Assembly (NCBI RefSeq): GCF_900115545.1
Contig: NZ_FOWV01000003.1
Coordinates: 248,001-312,000, forward strand
Length of the DNA stretch: 64,000 nt
Origin: Ralstonia sp. NFACC01
Lineage (GTDB): Bacteria > Pseudomonadota > Gammaproteobacteria > Burkholderiales > Burkholderiaceae
Reading direction: 5' to 3'
Under the pieces are notes generated by a model. That model was not told the DNA's origin, made no database searches, and was given only the letters and a program-made list of their open reading frames with translations. Below, in pieces: positions 61,644-64,000 of this stretch (within the stretch, counting starts at the first letter, position 1; each line of letters begins with the position of its first letter). Made by a program: the position numbers and the translations under genes.

Positions 61644-63509
61644 TCAGCCGAGCTCCTCGATACGTTTGCCGGCAAGCGCCTTCCGGATGCCGCGATCCAT
61701 ACGGCGCGCGGCGAATTCGTCAGTGCCGTGCGACAGGGCATCCACGGCGTCCTTGATGGCGCGGTGATCTTCTCCCTGCATGGTGGCGCGCAGCGCAGCA
61801 ATTTCGGTGTCGATGGCGGCGCGCTCCTCCGGCGACAGCAGGTCGCCATCGGCCGCCAGCGCCTGCGACAGCGCCTCAAGCAAGCGCTCGCCTTCAACGC
61901 GCTCTTCCGCCAGCGCACGACGGCGCATGTCGTCTTCGGCGGATTGAAAACCTTCCTTCAGCATACGGGCGACATCGTCATCGCCCAGACCGTACGACGG
62001 TTTCACAGCAATCGCCGCTTCCACGCCCGACACCGTTTCGCGTGCCGACACGGACAGCAAACCGTCAGCGTCCACCTGATACGTCACGCGAATGCGCGCG
62101 GCGCCGGCCACCATCGGCGGGATGCCACGCAACTCGAAACGCGCCAGCGATCGGCAATCGCTCGCCAGTTCGCGCTCGCCCTGCAGCACGTGGATCGCCA
62201 TGGCCGTTTGGCCGTCCTTGAAGGTGGTGAACTCCTGCGCGCGGGCGACGGGAATCGTGCTGTTGCGCGGGATGATCTTCTCGACCAGGCCACCCATCGT
62301 CTCGACGCCCAGCGACAGCGGGATCACGTCGAGCAGCAGCCAGTCTTCCCCCGGCGCACGATTGCCGGCCAGCAGGTTGGCCTGCATGGCCGCACCAATG
62401 GCGACCACCTGGTCCGGATCAAGATTCGTCAGCGGCGTCTGGCCAAACAGTTGGCCAACGGCACGGCGGATGATCGGCATGCGCGTCGCGCCACCAACCA
62501 GCACCACGCCCTTGATCTCTTCGACCGTCACGCCCGCATCGCGCAACGCGCGGCGCACCGGCGACAGCGTCTTCTGCACCAGATTGGCCGTCAGTTCGCC
62601 AAAGGTCTCTGCGGTCAACACGAGATGCACGGTCTCGCCGGTGGAAAGCATCGCGTCAATCTCGGTGCTGTCGGCGGTGGAGAGCCATTCCTTGGCGGCA
62701 CGTGCCTTGTTCAGCAGCAGGCGCGTGTCTTCGGCCGAGAGCGGTTGCAGGCCGGCTTGCTCGACGATCCAGCACACGACGCGCTGGTCGAAATCGTCAC
62801 CGCCGAGCGCGGAGTCACCGCCCGTCGACATGACCTCGAACACACCCTTGGTGAGCTTGAGCACCGAAATGTCGAACGTACCGCCACCCAGATCGTAAAC
62901 CGCGTAAATACCTTCGGCTGCGTTGTCGAGGCCATAGGCGATGGCGGCGGCGGTCGGCTCGTTCAGCAGACGAAGCACGTTCAGGCCGGCCAGCTTGGCC
63001 GCGTCCTTGGTGGCTTGGCGCTGTGCGTCGTCAAAGTACGCGGGCACGGTGATGACGGCGCCGACAAGCTCATCGCCGAGCGTGTCTTCGGCGCGCTGGC
63101 GCAGCGTGGCGAGAATCTCCGCCGACACTTCCACCGGGCTCTTCACACCGGCCACGGTCTTCAACTGCACCATGCCGGGCGCGTCGACAAAGTCGTATGG
63201 CGTGTTCTCGATGTGGGCCACATCCTTCAAGCCGCGCCCCATGAAACGCTTGACCGAGATGATGGTGTTCTTAGGGTCACGCACGGCTTCAGCCTGAGCC
63301 TTGTAGCCGATGTGGGCGCCGCCCGTGGGCAGATAGCGCACCACGGAGGGCAGCAGCGGGCGGCCCTGATCATCGGGCAGCACTTCCGGCACGCTGCTGC
63401 GCACGGAGGCCACCAGCGAGTTGGTCGTGCCCAGGTCGATGCCCACCGCCAGACGGCGCTGGTGCGGTGCGGGCGATTCGCCAGGTTCGGAAATCTGCAG
63501 TAAAGCCAT
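61644..63509 (-). CDS. hscA: Fe-S assembly chaperone HscA
   Basis: Hsp70-type chaperone that binds IscU (LPPVK loop) and drives cluster transfer with HscB. ATG 63509 ([16 protein letters not shown]) gives 621 residues. It has the ATPase signatures [29 protein letters not shown] and [12 protein letters not shown], then the substrate domain ([18 protein letters not shown]) and a helical lid. HscA-type rather than DnaK: it lies between hscB and fdx. It has an N-terminal extension of about 20 residues over DnaK. Confidence 0.97.
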   Translation of the reverse strand: MALLQISEPGESPAPHQRRLAVGIDLGTTNSLVASVRSSVPEVLPDDQGRPLLPSVVRYLPTGGAHIGYKAQAEAVRDPKNTIISVKRFMGRGLKDVAHIENTPYDFVDAPGMVQLKTVAGVKSPVEVSAEILATLRQRAEDTLGDELVGAVITVPAYFDDAQRQATKDAAKLAGLNVLRLLNEPTAAAIAYGLDNAAEGIYAVYDLGGGTFDISVLKLTKGVFEVMSTGGDSALGGDDFDQRVVCWIVEQAGLQPLSAEDTRLLLNKARAAKEWLSTADSTEIDAMLSTGETVHLVLTAETFGELTANLVQKTLSPVRRALRDAGVTVEEIKGVVLVGGATRMPIIRRAVGQLFGQTPLTNLDPDQVVAIGAAMQANLLAGNRAPGEDWLLLDVIPLSLGVETMGGLVEKIIPRNSTIPVARAQEFTTFKDGQTAMAIHVLQGERELASDCRSLARFELRGIPPMVAGAARIRVTYQVDADGLLSVSARETVSGVEAAIAVKPSYGLGDDDVARMLKEGFQSAEDDMRRRALAEERVEGERLLEALSQALAADGDLLSPEERAAIDTEIAALRATMQGEDHRAIKDAVDALSHGTDEFAARRMDRGIRKALAGKRIEELG

Positions 63510-63578
63510 GGGGATGTCTCGATTGCGCGGATGGGCTGCCTGCCGGGGCAAACCCAACATTGTCGCAAATTCTGGGTT

Positions 63579-64000
63579 CTAGTCGTCCAGCCGGTCGATG
63601 GCCTCGGCGGTGTCGCGTTCGATCTTTTCGATGAACATCAATTGGCGCACGGCATCGGCCGCCGCCGCGGTGTTGCCATCGCCACCGAGCAGGCCGGACA
63701 GCGCCTGATAACGCGCGCGTTTTTCCTTGCGCAGCATGCCAAGCAGATCGTCCAGCGCATCCACATCGCGCTCGGCCTTGGCGTCGCCGAGCGTTTCGCG
63801 CCACTCCATTTGCTGCATCAGGAACGCGGGCGGCATAGCCGTGTTGTTCTCCGCCTGCACGTCAACACCACGCAGGTGCAGCAGGTACGTCGCCCGTTTG
63901 AGCGGATCACGCAGCGTCTGGTAGGCCTCATTGGCGCGCGTGGCCCATTGCATGGCGACGCGGCGTTCGGCGTCGCCCGCATGGGCATAACGATCGGGAT
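63579..64000 (-). CDS. hscB: Fe-S co-chaperone HscB, partial
   Basis: J-domain co-chaperone of HscA that delivers IscU. The gene continues past the right edge, so the start is missing; 140 codons are visible. The part begins in the J domain with [13 protein letters not shown], the PD of its HPD motif lying just inside the edge, followed by [19 protein letters not shown] and the C-terminal helical domain that binds IscU ([18 protein letters not shown]). It precedes hscA by 69 bp. Confidence 0.95.
   Translation of the reverse strand, partial: PDRYAHAGDAERRVAMQWATRANEAYQTLRDPLKRATYLLHLRGVDVQAENNTAMPPAFLMQQMEWRETLGDAKAERDVDALDDLLGMLRKEKRARYQALSGLLGGDGNTAAAADAVRQLMFIEKIERDTAEAIDRLDD

Overview
The window is core chromosome of a GC-rich beta-proteobacterium of the Burkholderiaceae, most likely a Ralstonia of the pickettii/solanacearum type. 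This is judged from gene order and protein sequence character (the plsX-fab-rpoE-mucD-lepA-lepB-rnc-era-recO-pdxJ-acpS-nagZ run, the earP-efp pair, RNase E with a long arginine/glutamate-rich tail) and not from a database search. There are no insertion sequences, phage genes, CRISPR arrays or rRNA operons. Three tRNA genes are present (Gly, Gly, Cys).

Left part, 1-13.5 kb, is the accessory section. A glucarate-utilisation operon on the minus strand (gudD dehydratase, sugar-acid MFS carrier, a GH31 glycosidase running off the left edge) faces a FadR-type regulator on the plus strand; the shared promoter region carries a dyad over the -10 and a short palindrome repeated behind the regulator. 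Then comes a minus-strand signalling cluster: OmpR-type response regulator, a secreted LysM-FecR protein, a CHASE2 histidine kinase, a possible small ORF, and a second OmpR-type protein whose receiver has lost all three key residues. This cluster is the best candidate for unusual biology. An MFS efflux carrier with a perfect 19-bp palindrome just ahead of it, and the tRNA cluster behind pgsA, complete the section.

Middle part, 13.6-38 kb: pgsA and uvrC; divergent earP-efp (EF-P arginine rhamnosylation); then about 20 kb of uninterrupted minus-strand genes. Read in transcription order these are DUF177, rpmF, plsX, fabH, fabD, fabG, acpP, fabF, a small membrane protein, rpoE, rseA, rseB, degQ/mucD, a glutaredoxin-like gene, lepA, lepB, DUF4845, rnc, era, recO, pdxJ, acpS, nagZ. 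The run joins phospholipid and fatty-acid synthesis, the envelope-stress sigma factor with its anti-sigma pair and periplasmic protease, protein export, RNA processing and cofactor attachment to ACP.

Right part, 38-64 kb: maf and an RsmI-like methyltransferase (plus), sppA, a Rieske protein, gph and rluC (minus), rne with a roughly 740-nt leader (plus), moaA-mobA-moeA (molybdenum cofactor, plus), rmuC, a 2-hydroxyacid dehydrogenase, an NhaD-type antiporter, a stand-alone lutC-like gene and pncB (minus), prfB with its programmed frameshift, an SDR gene, lysS and a glycine-zipper membrane protein (plus), and finally the end of the isc operon, hscB (cut by the window edge)-hscA-fdx-iscX (minus).
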